Origin: Blattamonas nauphoetae
Lineage: Eukaryota > Preaxostyla > Oxymonadida
Assembly: GCA_033064195.1 (NCBI GenBank)
Contig: JARBJD010000025.1
Location: 372,001-436,000, forward strand
Length of the DNA stretch: 64,000 nucleotides
Direction of reading: 5' to 3'
Shown here: positions 10,809 through 20,602 of the stretch, piece after piece
Numbering within the stretch: position 1 is the stretch's first letter
Layout: each line of letters begins with the position of its first letter
Program-made: the position numbers and the translations under genes
Notes under the pieces: model-generated
Told to the model about the DNA's origin: nothing
Seen by the model: the letters and a program-made list of their open reading frames with translations, nothing else
Database searches by the model: none

Positions 10809-11888
10809 ATGGATGACGACATGTTGTTTCAATCTTGTGCCGACGCGACTAGTTCTGGTCATGCTCCCGAATCCGAAAGGATACTCATTCCAGAACGTGA
10901 ACCTTTCCTCAATTTCGATCTCAATTCGGAATTGTCATTTGAAGACAAATCAGCCATCTACAATTCGCTTGTTACTCTTGTGAAAGATGAATATCCCTTT
11001 GACGATGCCCTTCAAGACAGAGCAGTCCGATTTCTGAAGAGCATCGAACCGAAGCCGGGCCCTTTCACACTCGCGACGAGACTCATAACCGACCTCGTTC
11101 CCTCTTCTCCCAAACCGTTTTCTGGCTTTGTTGAGAGCGTCCTGGCTCTGTTTTCATCTCCACACAAGATAGTAGTTGCCGCAGCGTTGTCATTCCTGCT
11201 CGACACGCTCATCATGTCATCGAGACAAATAAACCTTGATCTCGTGGAGTCAGATCTTCTTGCCAACGTCTTTGCGACTGTTCAACCTCACACATTGCCA
11301 CATTCAGAAAACAAAGCTTTAATCAAAAAACTCGTCTGGATCATCGAGTATACCCTCAACGTCGCCTCTCCCTCTCATCTCCGCGATCTTGGCATCACTG
11401 CGGCTGTTGACCAATCCGACCTTTATGAAATGATCTTTCAGAAGGTCGTGCTTCCATCGTCTCAATTTTTCATCTTTCTGATCTCAAATCGGCTCTTCCT
11501 CAACGAAGACTTGTCCGCATCATCCATGTGTCTTTTGGGCGCATTCATTCGAATATGCCCATTTCATCGCCCAACATTGGAATATGTCTTCGCTTCTCCG
11601 ATTGCGATGGCATTCACAAGTTGTCTCTCGATCATCGAAGACAGCACTCTTCTCTGGATTACTCTCTTCAACAACCACGATTCGCAGAAGGAATGGAAGA
11701 ACGAAGGCCCAGAAGTGGTCCAATCTGCAAAACGGATGATACAAGCTCTGATTTCGGAAGGCTTCGAAGACGCACTCGAACAGAGGCTGATGAACGATAA
11801 GAACGGAAGTTATGGCGACGGGATTGTTGACATTGGCCACTCCATCTCGCAAAAGCTGGGATCGAATGTGGAATTCACTGAAAAGTGA
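10809..11888 (+). CDS. ARM/HEAT-like family protein, copy 4
   Basis: A 359-residue member beginning MDDDMLFQSCADATSSG and ending GSNVEFTEK. It is nearly identical to the protein at 60483-61562 and both have a divergent MEDNI-type partner, so the two pairs are an inverted duplication. A block at residues 199-203 differs from that copy (QSDLYEM here, QFNHREM there), which suggests a small conversion event or drift. GATC at 10791-10794 supports the start. Confidence 0.88.
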   Translation: MDDDMLFQSCADATSSGHAPESERILIPEREPFLNFDLNSELSFEDKSAIYNSLVTLVKDEYPFDDALQDRAVRFLKSIEPKPGPFTLATRLITDLVPSSPKPFSGFVESVLALFSSPHKIVVAAALSFLLDTLIMSSRQINLDLVESDLLANVFATVQPHTLPHSENKALIKKLVWIIEYTLNVASPSHLRDLGITAAVDQSDLYEMIFQKVVLPSSQFFIFLISNRLFLNEDLSASSMCLLGAFIRICPFHRPTLEYVFASPIAMAFTSCLSIIEDSTLLWITLFNNHDSQKEWKNEGPEVVQSAKRMIQALISEGFEDALEQRLMNDKNGSYGDGIVDIGHSISQKLGSNVEFTEK

Positions 11889-11904
11889 GATCTCAAATCA
11901 CACC

Positions 11905-12265
11905 TCGAAGCCGCCTCTCTAGAATGACTCCAAACTCACTTCTGCGGACACTCCTCGGATGTTGGGAATGCCCTGATTGCTGATGCAGATGAAGAGATTC
12001 TGGGATGGCCTCCAATCGTCCCGAAATGATTTGCTCTTTTCGGTTGGTCGTTCTCGCCGCGACTGTCTTTGACTGTCACATCGTCAACCGTCCTCTCTCC
12101 ACACAATTCCTGGTGTCCCTCAACGATGCGTTGTGACCAGATTATCTTTCACATTCTCGACTTCTGAACCATCTCAGAAACACTTCTCGTTTTTCTCATC
12201 GAAATGGGATGTGCCCCACGATACTGCCATTCCACAGCCATCCCCAATTTGTCTTCTGATCATCT
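11905..12265 (+). repeat. 3' module, copy 4
   Basis: Full-length module after the gene at 10809-11888, followed by the second-type module at 12266-12640. Confidence 0.8.
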
Positions 12266-12640
12266 CGCTCATTGACTCTCCTCTCATTCATTATTCTCGT
12301 TCCTGGAACCGATCCCCAAACAGCCATCCGAAATCGAAGAATCCAAGCAACACTCGACCACTCTGTTGGTCTGCATGGGGACAACTCTGCATGGTATATC
12401 GTCTGTGCTGAAGAAAATTGTGGCTCAACTGATTCCTGCCGTTCGAAAACGAGCTCACATCTGAAGCGAAAAGGATGGTCAACCGACCCCACAAATCCAG
12501 ATCTGATGTCGATTTTGGAGAATATCAAAGTTGGACAGACAATGAATGGAAAAGAAGGATCGGAGACACACACCAGGCGCTGTTCAGATGTCGCTTTTGG
12601 AAAGCGGAATGATCGTCAGATTTCTCGCCCTTTGGACTGT
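12266..12640 (+). repeat. Extension module (type 2) after 3' module 4
   Basis: Sequence including TTCTCGTTCCTGGAACCGATCCC that also follows other 3' modules (14346-14633, 48840-49045 minus, 51305-51700 minus, 57105-57480 minus). It ends at a GCATGC hexamer. At 51.3 and 57.1 kb the same module continues past GCATGC into a TBC-like gene fragment; here it switches to a piece of the EF-hand-like gene. Confidence 0.6.
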
Positions 12641-12776
12641 GCATGCGACCCGACCTCGCCCAACCAGCGCAACAGCGTCCCCTCCCGCCTCCCGATGAGA
12701 TGCGCAGGCAGCTGGTGATATATTATGCTGGGGCGTGCGCTGACGGAATTGTGGACTCGCAGGAGATTGTGACAGC
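12639..12776 (+). pseudogene. Fragment of the EF-hand-like gene at 53266-53991
   Basis: About 138 bp match 53436-53573 in reverse complement almost perfectly, covering the peptide MRPDLAQPAQQRPLPPPDEM and the start of the second EF-hand-like repeat. The fragment is in frame with the family gene downstream but is cut at both ends. The left junction is at a shared GCATGC. In the intact locus the same gene also lies upstream of the closest paralog of the following gene, so this is a remnant of a locus duplication. Confidence 0.8.
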
Positions 12777-12924
12777 AGAGAAATTGTCACCGCTTGTCAA
12801 TAATGAATCATTTCATTCTTCTCTAGATTATCATAACATTGGGACGAACAATTCATGTTTTGTGCACTTTGTTCATGCAGAATATTTCATCGACGAACAA
12901 TGGGATGATCCAACTCAACTTTCC

Positions 12925-13977
12925 ATGGAAAAAGAAACAAATGTTTTAAACCCATCCCTTGATGCCTGTTTGAGTGTTACTTCCGAATTACCTTCGACTG
13001 TCACGCCTGAGGAAGAACCTTTCCTCACATTCGATCCCAACGCTCAATTGTCGTTTACGGATAAATCGTCGGTTTACTGTTCTCTCGTTGCCCTGGTGAA
13101 AACTGACTACCCATTCGACAAAGCCCTTCAAGATAGAGCTGTCCGATTTTTGAAGAGCCTTGAACCGAAATGGGATGAACAAGATCTTGCGGATAAACTC
13201 GTCACTGACATGATTCCCTCTTCAGCCGGACCACTTTCTGGCTTTATTGCGAGCATTCTGACACTGCTGTCATCTCCTCACTCATCTGTTGTTGCAGAAG
13301 AGTTGTCGTTCCTTCGAGCAACAACCAGAGCTGCATCACCTGCTATTCGAGATTGTCTCATGGAGTCAGATCTTGTCAGCAAAGTTTTAGCGGCTGTTCA
13401 ACCTCACACACTGCAAATATCAGGAAATGAGAAAAGAATCGTTCCATGTGTTTTCCTTGCGTTTCCGTCGTCTCTCATGGATGTTCACAACGTTTCTGTC
13501 ATCAACAAATTCAAAAATCGTGAAATGATCCTTCAGAAGGTCGTCCTTCCATCGTCTCAATTTTTGACATATCTGATCTCAAAACGGTACCACCTCGCTG
13601 GAAAATTATTCGACACCTTCATGTCTCTGCTGACCACACACCTTCGAATAGGTCCGTTTCATCGTCCAACATTGGATTTTGTCCTCGCATCTCCGATTGC
13701 GATGGCATTCTCAAGTTGTCTCTCGTTTGGCAATGGAGGCTATGATATCTGGATTCCTCTCATGGAAATTGATCGTTCGCTGTCGGAATTGAAGAGAGAA
13801 GGCTCAGAAGTGGCCCTGTCTGGGAAACGGATGATGCAAGCTCTGTTTTCGGAAGGCTTCGAAGACATCATCGAACAGATGTCGATGCTGAGCGAAGATG
13901 GCAGTGTCAGTGAGAGTCTTACTAGAACTTGTCACACTCTCTTACAAGGACTGGGATCGAATGTACCAAGACAGTGA
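12925..13977 (+). CDS. ARM/HEAT-like family protein, copy 5
   Basis: A 350-residue member starting MEKETNVLN and ending GLGSNVPRQ. The frame extends upstream to 12643 through the EF-hand fragment, but the ATG at 12925 has the usual context, with TGGGATGATC ending 14 nt before it (GATC 12907-12910). Its closest relative in the window is the gene at 52075-53133: both have the unusual centre GNEKRIVPCV and TRAASPAIRD, and both lie downstream of EF-hand gene sequence. A fusion of the EF-hand fragment to this protein is possible but unlikely. Confidence 0.85.
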   Translation: MEKETNVLNPSLDACLSVTSELPSTVTPEEEPFLTFDPNAQLSFTDKSSVYCSLVALVKTDYPFDKALQDRAVRFLKSLEPKWDEQDLADKLVTDMIPSSAGPLSGFIASILTLLSSPHSSVVAEELSFLRATTRAASPAIRDCLMESDLVSKVLAAVQPHTLQISGNEKRIVPCVFLAFPSSLMDVHNVSVINKFKNREMILQKVVLPSSQFLTYLISKRYHLAGKLFDTFMSLLTTHLRIGPFHRPTLDFVLASPIAMAFSSCLSFGNGGYDIWIPLMEIDRSLSELKREGSEVALSGKRMMQALFSEGFEDIIEQMSMLSEDGSVSESLTRTCHTLLQGLGSNVPRQ

Positions 13978-13999
13978 CCGATTGCATCTGAAATGACGC

Positions 14000-14345
14000 G
14001 TCGAATCCACCTCTCTCAAATGCCTCCAATTGATTTCTGCGGACCCTCTTCGAATGTTGGGAATGCGCTGATTGCTGGTGTGGACCAATAGATTCTGAGA
14101 TGGCCTCCAATCGTCCAGAAATGGTCTGCTCTTTTGGGTTCGTCATTCTCAGCGTGGTTGTCTTTGACTGTCACATCGTCAACCCTCCTCTCTCCAAACA
14201 ATTCCTTGCGTCCCCGACGATGCATTGTGACCGGATTATCTTTCCCAATCTCGACTTTTATTCCATCTCTGAAACAATTCTCATTTTCTCGTCGAAATGG
14301 GATGTGCCCCACATTCCCACCATTCCACAGCCATCCACGCGTTGA
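14000..14345 (+). repeat. 3' module, copy 5
   Basis: Full-length module after the gene at 12925-13977. It runs directly into a type 2 extension module. Confidence 0.8.
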
Positions 14346-14633
14346 TTTCAAGATCATCCCGCTCGTTGACTATCCTCTCACTCGTTATTCTCGTTCCTGA
14401 AACCGATCCCATACACTCCTCCGAAATCGAAGAACTCAAACAACTAACGACGACTTGTCGGTCAAACCAAGGTTAGTTCTGCAAGCAACATCGTCAGAGA
14501 TGGAGCCACATGTGGTGCCACTCGTTCCTGCCGTTCGGAAGCGTGTTCTCTTCTCGAAGCGAAAAGGAGGCTCATCAGGACCCGCAAATCCCGATCTGGT
14601 GTCGATTCTGGAGGCCAACTCTTTTAGGACAAA
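14346..14633 (+). repeat. Extension module (type 2), truncated
   Basis: Similar to 12266-12640 at its start. It ends where the block shared with 46740-48806 begins, so it marks one breakpoint of that inverted duplication. Confidence 0.5.
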
Positions 14634-14762
14634 AAAGAGCAACATATTTGAATAATCAACCCTCGTGAACAGAACAAATGAAGGATGAAGTTTGGTGTTA
14701 AACAGATTGGGATTAACAATTCGCAGATCAGCTGGGAGAGTCAAGTCCGATTGGAGTGGGCT

Positions 14763-16775
14763 CTACTGGATTTGATACTGCTGGGGAGGTGCTGAATTGG
14801 AGATTGGTTGGGATTCCACGTGTTGGTAAGCGTCTGCCTTCTTCCTTCCACAGCCACACGCGACACAACACCCACAGCAACAGCAGACACAAATAAGGGC
14901 GATGCAGGCAGCAACGAACACGCAGACACCAACGACGACGCCAGCGATGATGGATTTGACCTTCAGTCCGACAGTGTCTGTCCATTCAGCGTGACGAACT
15001 TTCGGGAGAAGAGTGACTTTGTGTCCTTTGGTGGAACTCGTACAGTTGCCGAAGTTCTTCTTCTTGACGTTGTATTTCGAGGCAGACTTGTAAGAAACCA
15101 GCACATCCTGTCCCATGTTAGAATCAGCCTTGTTCTCTTTGAAGGTCACATTGGAGAAGTTGATGGTGGAATCGTCGGATTCCTGAAAGAATATCACTCC
15201 TCCTTGTTTGGATGCGTGATTGTCTGAGAATGTACTGTCATTCGCTTGGAACGATCTCACTTTGTCCGCAAAGAGGAACCCGCCATTTTCTGAGGCTGCG
15301 GAAAGAGTCACAGAGAGGGCTTTGAGTGCAATCGTATCAAAATTCTTCCCTGCGGATATGAACCCTCCTGATTGGCCTGCTGAAGCGTCACTAATGAGAC
15401 ACTGATCAACAGTGAGGGTTGATTGGCGAGCATCTGTGAAGAAGTCGAGGGCAATCGTATCAAAATTCTTCCCTGCGGATATGAACCCTCCTGATTGGCC
15501 TGCTGAAGCGTCACTAATGAGACACTGATCAACAGTGATGGTTGATTGGCGAGCATCTGTGAAGAAGTCGAGGGCAATCGTATCAAAATTCTTCCCTGCG
15601 GATATGAACCCTCCTGATTGGCCTGCTGAAGCGTCACTAATGAGACACTGATCAACAGTGATGGTTGATTGGCGAGCATCTGTGAAGAAGTCGAGGGCAA
15701 TCGTATCAATATTCTTCCCTGCATACATGAACCCTCCTGATTTGCCTGCTGAAACCCTCCGAATTTGACAATTCTCAACGTTTATAGTTGATCGGCCCAT
15801 TGTGTAGATCGATCCTCCATTTCCGTTTGGAGCATGTGAACTCCCAATTTCTGTGTGGGACATGTTGATGTGCACTTTATCGTGGGGAAGATACAGAAAT
15901 CCTCCGTTTGGCCAGAAAGTCGTTGCGTTTTGGGTCAGAATGGTGGACGAATCAATCCGGACCTCGATAGAATCGCTAAACGCAACATTCTTCGAGAAAC
16001 GGACGGCATTTGTTCCTGTATAATAGCCCACTTTCTCCAAAGTCAAGTACGACGCTTGCATTCCATAAACAAGCACTCCGCTCAGAGCGCCATCCACGTG
16101 GTGGATGAAGCATGATTTCATGACGACACTACGATTGGCGACTCCTTTAACGGCTTCTGTGGGAAGTGCACCTTCTTCCTTGCAATGAATTTCATTGAAA
16201 GTGGAGTTGATGACGGTCACATTTTGAACCTCTGGACCGGCGAGGAGCGGCTTCTGGGCTTCGAGAGTCAGAAGCATAAAATAATAGTTTTCCACAACAA
16301 GTGACAGATGGGGATCGTCTGTGCCAGCAGGCCCTTCAATGAAGGAAGACGAGAACTTCGTGGCATCCAGTCCTGAATTACCCATTATCAGTTGACTGTT
16401 GGTTCCAAGGAGGAGCGGGAAGGTAAATTTTGTGGTCCTTATGGGGCAGCTCGACAGACTGAGAATCGAGTCTTGCTTGGCAGTGGCGAAGGCGGCTTCT
16501 GAGGACAGTTTGATTGAGAGTGACACCAAGGTGAGCGATGAATGCTGGAGAGAAAATGCTGCAACATCACAACCAGAAACATCGAGAGCGACTGTGTTCA
16601 TTTTTTTATGAAAGAATGTCAAGTTCCGGTTGAGCAATGGAAGCTCTCGAGCAAAGTACGACTCACCTTGTAATTCGATATCTGTCACATCATCTGCATG
16701 TTCATTTAGCACATCCTGAAGGTTGATGCTTTGAGAATGGATTCTGGAGAAAACAACGAGGAGGGAGAGGATCAT
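14763..16775 (-). CDS. Beta-helix surface protein with C-terminal membrane anchor, expanded copy
   Basis: 670 residues. Residues 1-15 form a signal peptide (MILSLLVVFSRIHSQS). The ectodomain has repeated Asn/Ser/Gly-rich turns typical of right-handed parallel beta-helices (GGFMYAGKN, GGFLFADK, GGVIFFQES). A membrane segment follows near residues 603-630 (IIAGVVVGVCVFVAACIALI), then a cysteine cluster (CVCCCCGCC) that could be acylated and a short Gln/Pro-rich cytosolic tail. It is therefore probably a type I plasma-membrane protein with an adhesin-like ectodomain; the ligand is unknown. Three exact-phase 41-residue repeats near residues 362-484 account for the whole length difference from the 547-residue paralog at 47027-48670. 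It is divergently arranged with the family gene at 16949. Confidence 0.85.
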   Translation of the reverse strand: MILSLLVVFSRIHSQSINLQDVLNEHADDVTDIELQGESYFARELPLLNRNLTFFHKKMNTVALDVSGCDVAAFSLQHSSLTLVSLSIKLSSEAAFATAKQDSILSLSSCPIRTTKFTFPLLLGTNSQLIMGNSGLDATKFSSSFIEGPAGTDDPHLSLVVENYYFMLLTLEAQKPLLAGPEVQNVTVINSTFNEIHCKEEGALPTEAVKGVANRSVVMKSCFIHHVDGALSGVLVYGMQASYLTLEKVGYYTGTNAVRFSKNVAFSDSIEVRIDSSTILTQNATTFWPNGGFLYLPHDKVHINMSHTEIGSSHAPNGNGGSIYTMGRSTINVENCQIRRVSAGKSGGFMYAGKNIDTIALDFFTDARQSTITVDQCLISDASAGQSGGFISAGKNFDTIALDFFTDARQSTITVDQCLISDASAGQSGGFISAGKNFDTIALDFFTDARQSTLTVDQCLISDASAGQSGGFISAGKNFDTIALKALSVTLSAASENGGFLFADKVRSFQANDSTFSDNHASKQGGVIFFQESDDSTINFSNVTFKENKADSNMGQDVLVSYKSASKYNVKKKNFGNCTSSTKGHKVTLLPKVRHAEWTDTVGLKVKSIIAGVVVGVCVFVAACIALICVCCCCGCCVACGCGRKKADAYQHVESQPISNSAPPQQYQIQ
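15324..15692 (-). repeat. Three 123-bp in-frame tandem repeats
   Basis: Three nearly identical 123-bp units each encode 41 residues beginning DFFTDARQST and including GGFISAGKN. They differ by very few bases, so the expansion is recent or kept uniform. The paralog at 47027-48670 has none of them. Confidence 0.92.
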
Positions 16776-16948
16776 TCTATATAAATATACAAACTAAGGT
16801 TTCGATCTGGATTGGGTTTTCTTCTGGTTGTGAAAAGTCATATTCGATGTTGTATTCAAGTATTCGAGTGAAAAATCCAATCAACAACTCAAACAGTGAA
16901 GATGCTTCCTGAAACGGGAAACAGTGGGGCGATCATCGTGTCTGTTTA
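16776..16948. promoter_or_regulatory. Shared promoter region, beta-helix gene / family gene
   Basis: 173 bp between divergent start codons, repeated with the same length at 46854-47026. A TATA-like stretch (TATATTTATATAGA) lies just upstream of the beta-helix ATG; the family-gene side has GATC at 16931-16934, 14 nt before its ATG. Confidence 0.55.
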
Positions 16949-18031
16949 ATGGAAACAAAACTCATTCCTTTGAACACACCCAATGATGCACGTTTGAATG
17001 CCTCACGAGATTCACACTCAACTGTTGACTCGTCGCTCGAAATCTTCCTAGATTTCGATATGCACTCAGGGTTGTCGTTTGAGGAGAAATCCGCAATTTA
17101 CTGTTCACTTGTTGCCCTCGTGAAAGCTGAATACCCATTCGACAATGCCCTTCAAGACAGAGCTGCCCTGTTTCTGAAGAGTCTCGAACCGGAGTGGGCC
17201 GACAACGATCTCCCAGCGAAACTCATCACTAACCTTGTTCCATCTTCAGACGGATCTCCTTCTGGCTTTGTGGAGAGTATTGTCACTCTCTTATCGTCTC
17301 CCCACTCAACTGTGGTTGCCGCAGCGTTGTCGTTCCTCAACAAAACAATGGGAGCTTCAAAACCTCCATTTCGACTTCAACTTGTGGAATCTGATTTTGT
17401 CACCACAGTGTTAGCGATTTTTCAACCTCACACAATGCCTATTTCTAGAAATGGAACAATATTATCCAAGCTTGTCAAAATCATCGACAGTCTTGTCGGC
17501 CTCGCATATCGAGGATATCACAGCGATCTTGGCATCACTGCCGCAGTCGACATATTCAACCTTTTTGAAACGATCTTTCAAAAGGTCGTTCTTCCATCGT
17601 GTCAGTTTGTGAGATTTCTGATCTCACATCGAATGGTCCTCTCTGGAGACTTACTCACCTTTTTCTTAAAACTTTTCTGCACACTCTTTCAAATAGGCAC
17701 AGTTCATCGTCCCGCATTGGAGTTTGTTCTCGCTTCTCCGATTGTGATGGCATTCTCAAGTTGTCTCTCGTTCGTCGAAGAGAGTCTTCCTGTCTTAATT
17801 GCTCTCAGTAACTTCACCTCTGTGCTCGGCTTGTGGAAGACACAAGACCGAGAAGTGGTCCAATCTGGGAAACAGATGATGCAAGCTCTGTTTTCGGAAG
17901 GCTTCGAAGATTCAATCGAACCGATGATTCTGAACGAAGAATGTTACTACTTCGGGATTGTCTCATGTTGTCACTTCATCTCACGATCACATGGATCAAA
18001 TCTGATGGAACTGAGGACGATATGTTATTAA
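16949..18031 (+). CDS. ARM/HEAT-like family protein, copy 6
   Basis: 360 residues starting METKLIPLN, TAA stop. The first ~37 residues match the disrupted gene at 45813-46853 almost exactly, then similarity falls to the family average, which marks a recombination border near 17060. The C-terminus (SRSHGSNLMELRTICY) differs from the common ending. Confidence 0.85.
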   Translation: METKLIPLNTPNDARLNASRDSHSTVDSSLEIFLDFDMHSGLSFEEKSAIYCSLVALVKAEYPFDNALQDRAALFLKSLEPEWADNDLPAKLITNLVPSSDGSPSGFVESIVTLLSSPHSTVVAAALSFLNKTMGASKPPFRLQLVESDFVTTVLAIFQPHTMPISRNGTILSKLVKIIDSLVGLAYRGYHSDLGITAAVDIFNLFETIFQKVVLPSCQFVRFLISHRMVLSGDLLTFFLKLFCTLFQIGTVHRPALEFVLASPIVMAFSSCLSFVEESLPVLIALSNFTSVLGLWKTQDREVVQSGKQMMQALFSEGFEDSIEPMILNEECYYFGIVSCCHFISRSHGSNLMELRTICY

Positions 18032-18044
18032 ATGATGCATCGAA

Positions 18045-18395
18045 GCTACCTCTCTCGAATGACTCCACACTCGTTTCTGCGGACTCTCCTCGGATGTTGG
18101 GAATGCGTTGATTGCTGGTGCAGATGAACATATTCAGTGATTGCCTCCAATCGTCCAGAAATGATTTACTCTTTTAGGTTCCTCGTTCTCAACGCGACTG
18201 TCTTTGACTGTCACATCGTCAACCGTCCTCTCTCCAAACAATTCCTGGTGTCCCTGAACGATGCATTGTGACCAGATTATCTTTCCTATTCTCGACTTTT
18301 GGACAATCTCTCCTCAATTCTCGTTTATCTCGTCGAAATGGGATGTGCCTCACATTCCCGTCCTTCCACAGCCACCCACGATCTGTTCGAGGTGT
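18045..18395 (+). repeat. 3' module, copy 6
   Basis: Full-length module after the gene at 16949-18031; it overlaps the altered 3' end of that gene closely. Confidence 0.8.
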
Positions 18396-19120
18396 GCCCT
18401 GTATTTTGTTTTTTTCTTTTTGTTCAATCACCAATTTCTATTCTTTGATCTTTCTCCATCCTCCCCTCATTTTACGTTCTCTCATCAACGTCATTCTCAC
18501 TCATTCTCTCCACACCAGCTAAAGCAATCATTATTTTGGTCCTTGTTGTGCAAACTGGTTCATTCGTGACGAAGAATCCTCACTCATCGCCACCTCACAA
18601 ATCCTAGAGTTTGCTGTTTCTATTCCGTCACTAGTCGATGCTTAGCCTTCGTCTGGTGGACACTTATCTATTTATTTTGCCCGTCCTCTGTTTCAGTGAC
18701 GCTTTTTCTGGCATCTCACATCTCGCATTCTCATCCACTGAACTGAACGATATCGACACCGAATGAATCGAAACTACCATCCCGTTGTTTCAACAAGTCA
18801 TTTCCAAACGCACGTGCGGTTCTGATGTCATTGAAAAGGGCGCGAATCGTCGCCTCTCTTCTTCCGTCATTTCGGCTCAGAAGTATGTCTCGTCCACATT
18901 TTGAAGACTCTGGCTTCACCTGCTTTGTTGTTTGCTGTCGGAAGGAGAACATTGTGCACAGTCGGATATAGACTGCGAAATTCTCGACGAAAGTGCAACA
19001 AGCCAGACAGGCTCATTCTCTTTATCAGTATTGATTCATCTCATTCTTCTCTTCGTATTGATTGAACTACATCGAATAATTCGTACATTGTGCAGTTTGT
19101 TCATTCTGAATCACATGATG
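18396..19120. other. Intergenic, no gene recognised
   Basis: Pyrimidine-rich at its left end, then unique sequence. Only short frames occur (the longest, minus 18731-18952, has no recognisable features). The last ~100 bp resemble the 5' flanks of other family genes. Confidence 0.4.
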
Positions 19121-19152
19121 ACACGAAATGGGAAGATCCTTCTTTGTTTTGA

Positions 19153-20226
19153 ATGGAAGAAGAAAAGAAAGCCTTGAACAACCCCAATGATTCCTGTTTG
19201 CCTCATTCACCGAATTCACATTCATCAGTCAACACAGAACAAGAACCATTCCTCAATATCGAAATGAACTCAGAATTGTCGTTTGAGGACAAATCAACCA
19301 TTTACCAATCACTTGTTGCTCTGGTGAAAGCGGAATATCCATTTGACGATGCTCTTCAAGACAGAGCTGTCCAAATTTTGAAGAACCTGACGCCAATGGC
19401 GTACGAACCAGTATATTCAGCGAAACTCGTTACTAACCTCGTTCCCTCTTCAGCTGGATCACCATCTGGCTTTGTCGAGAGCATTCTGACTCTGCTGTCA
19501 TCTCCTCACTCGAGAGTGGTTGTTGCAGCGCTGTCATTCCTCCACCAAACAACATTACGGTCATCAAATTCAATTCGATATCGGCTCGTGGAGTCTGATC
19601 TCATCAGTCATATGTTAGTAATTCTTCACCCTCACACACTGTCAATATCAGGAAATGAAACAATGCTCAACAAGCTCGTCTGGAACATCATCCTTAGCCT
19701 CCGACTTGCAACTCGATATTATGTTGGGAAACTAAACATCACGACTGCGCTCGAAACACACAACCATCATGAAATGATCTTTCAGAAGGTCATTCTTCCA
19801 TCGTCTCAATTTTTGACATCTCTGATCTCAAATCGGAACATGCTCAATGGAGAACTATGTGACTCCTTCATGAAACTATTGACAACACACCTTCACATCG
19901 GACCATTTCATCTCCCAACATTGGAGTTTGTTCTCGCATCTACAATTTTGATGGCATTTTCCAGTTGTCTCTCGTTCATCGAAGATGATCATGATATCTG
20001 GAGCATTCTCATCAAAATCGACGGTTTGCTGTATGATTGGAAGAATGAAGGTCCAGAAGTTGCCCAATCTGGGAAACAAATCCTCCAAGCTCTGTTTTCG
20101 GAAGGCTTCGAAGACATCGTCGAACAGATGCTGAAACACGAAAAGAGCGGAGATAATGGCAGCCGTCTTGTCGAAGCTTCTCACTCAATCTCGAAATTGC
20201 TGGGATCAAATGTGCCGAAGTGGTGA
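19153..20226 (+). CDS. ARM/HEAT-like family protein, copy 7
   Basis: 357 residues starting MEEEKKALN and ending LLGSNVPKW. GATC at 19135-19138 is 14 nt upstream. It is closest to the gene at 54855-55925: both have KLNITTALETHNH and the same C-terminal SRLVEASHSISKLLGSN-type ending, and the first bases of their 3' flanks agree too. Confidence 0.88.
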   Translation: MEEEKKALNNPNDSCLPHSPNSHSSVNTEQEPFLNIEMNSELSFEDKSTIYQSLVALVKAEYPFDDALQDRAVQILKNLTPMAYEPVYSAKLVTNLVPSSAGSPSGFVESILTLLSSPHSRVVVAALSFLHQTTLRSSNSIRYRLVESDLISHMLVILHPHTLSISGNETMLNKLVWNIILSLRLATRYYVGKLNITTALETHNHHEMIFQKVILPSSQFLTSLISNRNMLNGELCDSFMKLLTTHLHIGPFHLPTLEFVLASTILMAFSSCLSFIEDDHDIWSILIKIDGLLYDWKNEGPEVAQSGKQILQALFSEGFEDIVEQMLKHEKSGDNGSRLVEASHSISKLLGSNVPKW

Positions 20227-20249
20227 TCAATTGCATCTGCATTAAGATG

Positions 20250-20602
20250 TCGAATCCACCTCTCTCGAATGACTCCAACTCATTTCTGTGGACTCTCCTC
20301 GGATGTTGGGAAAGCGCTGATTGCTGGTGCCGACAAACAGATTCTGGGATCACCTCCAATCGCCAAGAAATGGCTTGCTGTTTTGGGTTGGTCGTTCTCA
20401 ACGCGGCTGTCTTTGAATGTCATATCGTCAACCATCCTCTCTCCAAACAATTCCTGTCGTCCCTCAACGATGCATTGTGACGAGATTCTCTTTCCCAATC
20501 TCGACTTCTGGACATCTCTGAAACACATCTCGTTTATCTCGACGAAATTGGATGCACCCCACATTCCCGCCATTCCACAACAATCTACGATTTATTTGAG
20601 GT
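20250..20602 (+). repeat. 3' module, copy 7
   Basis: Full-length module after the gene at 19153-20226. Its far end touches the SH3-PH block; the other side of that block is bounded by module 8 in opposite orientation. Confidence 0.8.

Noticed and set aside
12643-13977. A fused EF-hand/ARM-like protein of 444 residues
   Set aside because: The upstream part is a fragment cut at both ends, and the downstream ATG has the family's start element at the standard distance.
15324-15692. CRISPR array
   Set aside because: The repeats are 123 bp, contiguous and in frame inside a surface protein gene, without spacers.
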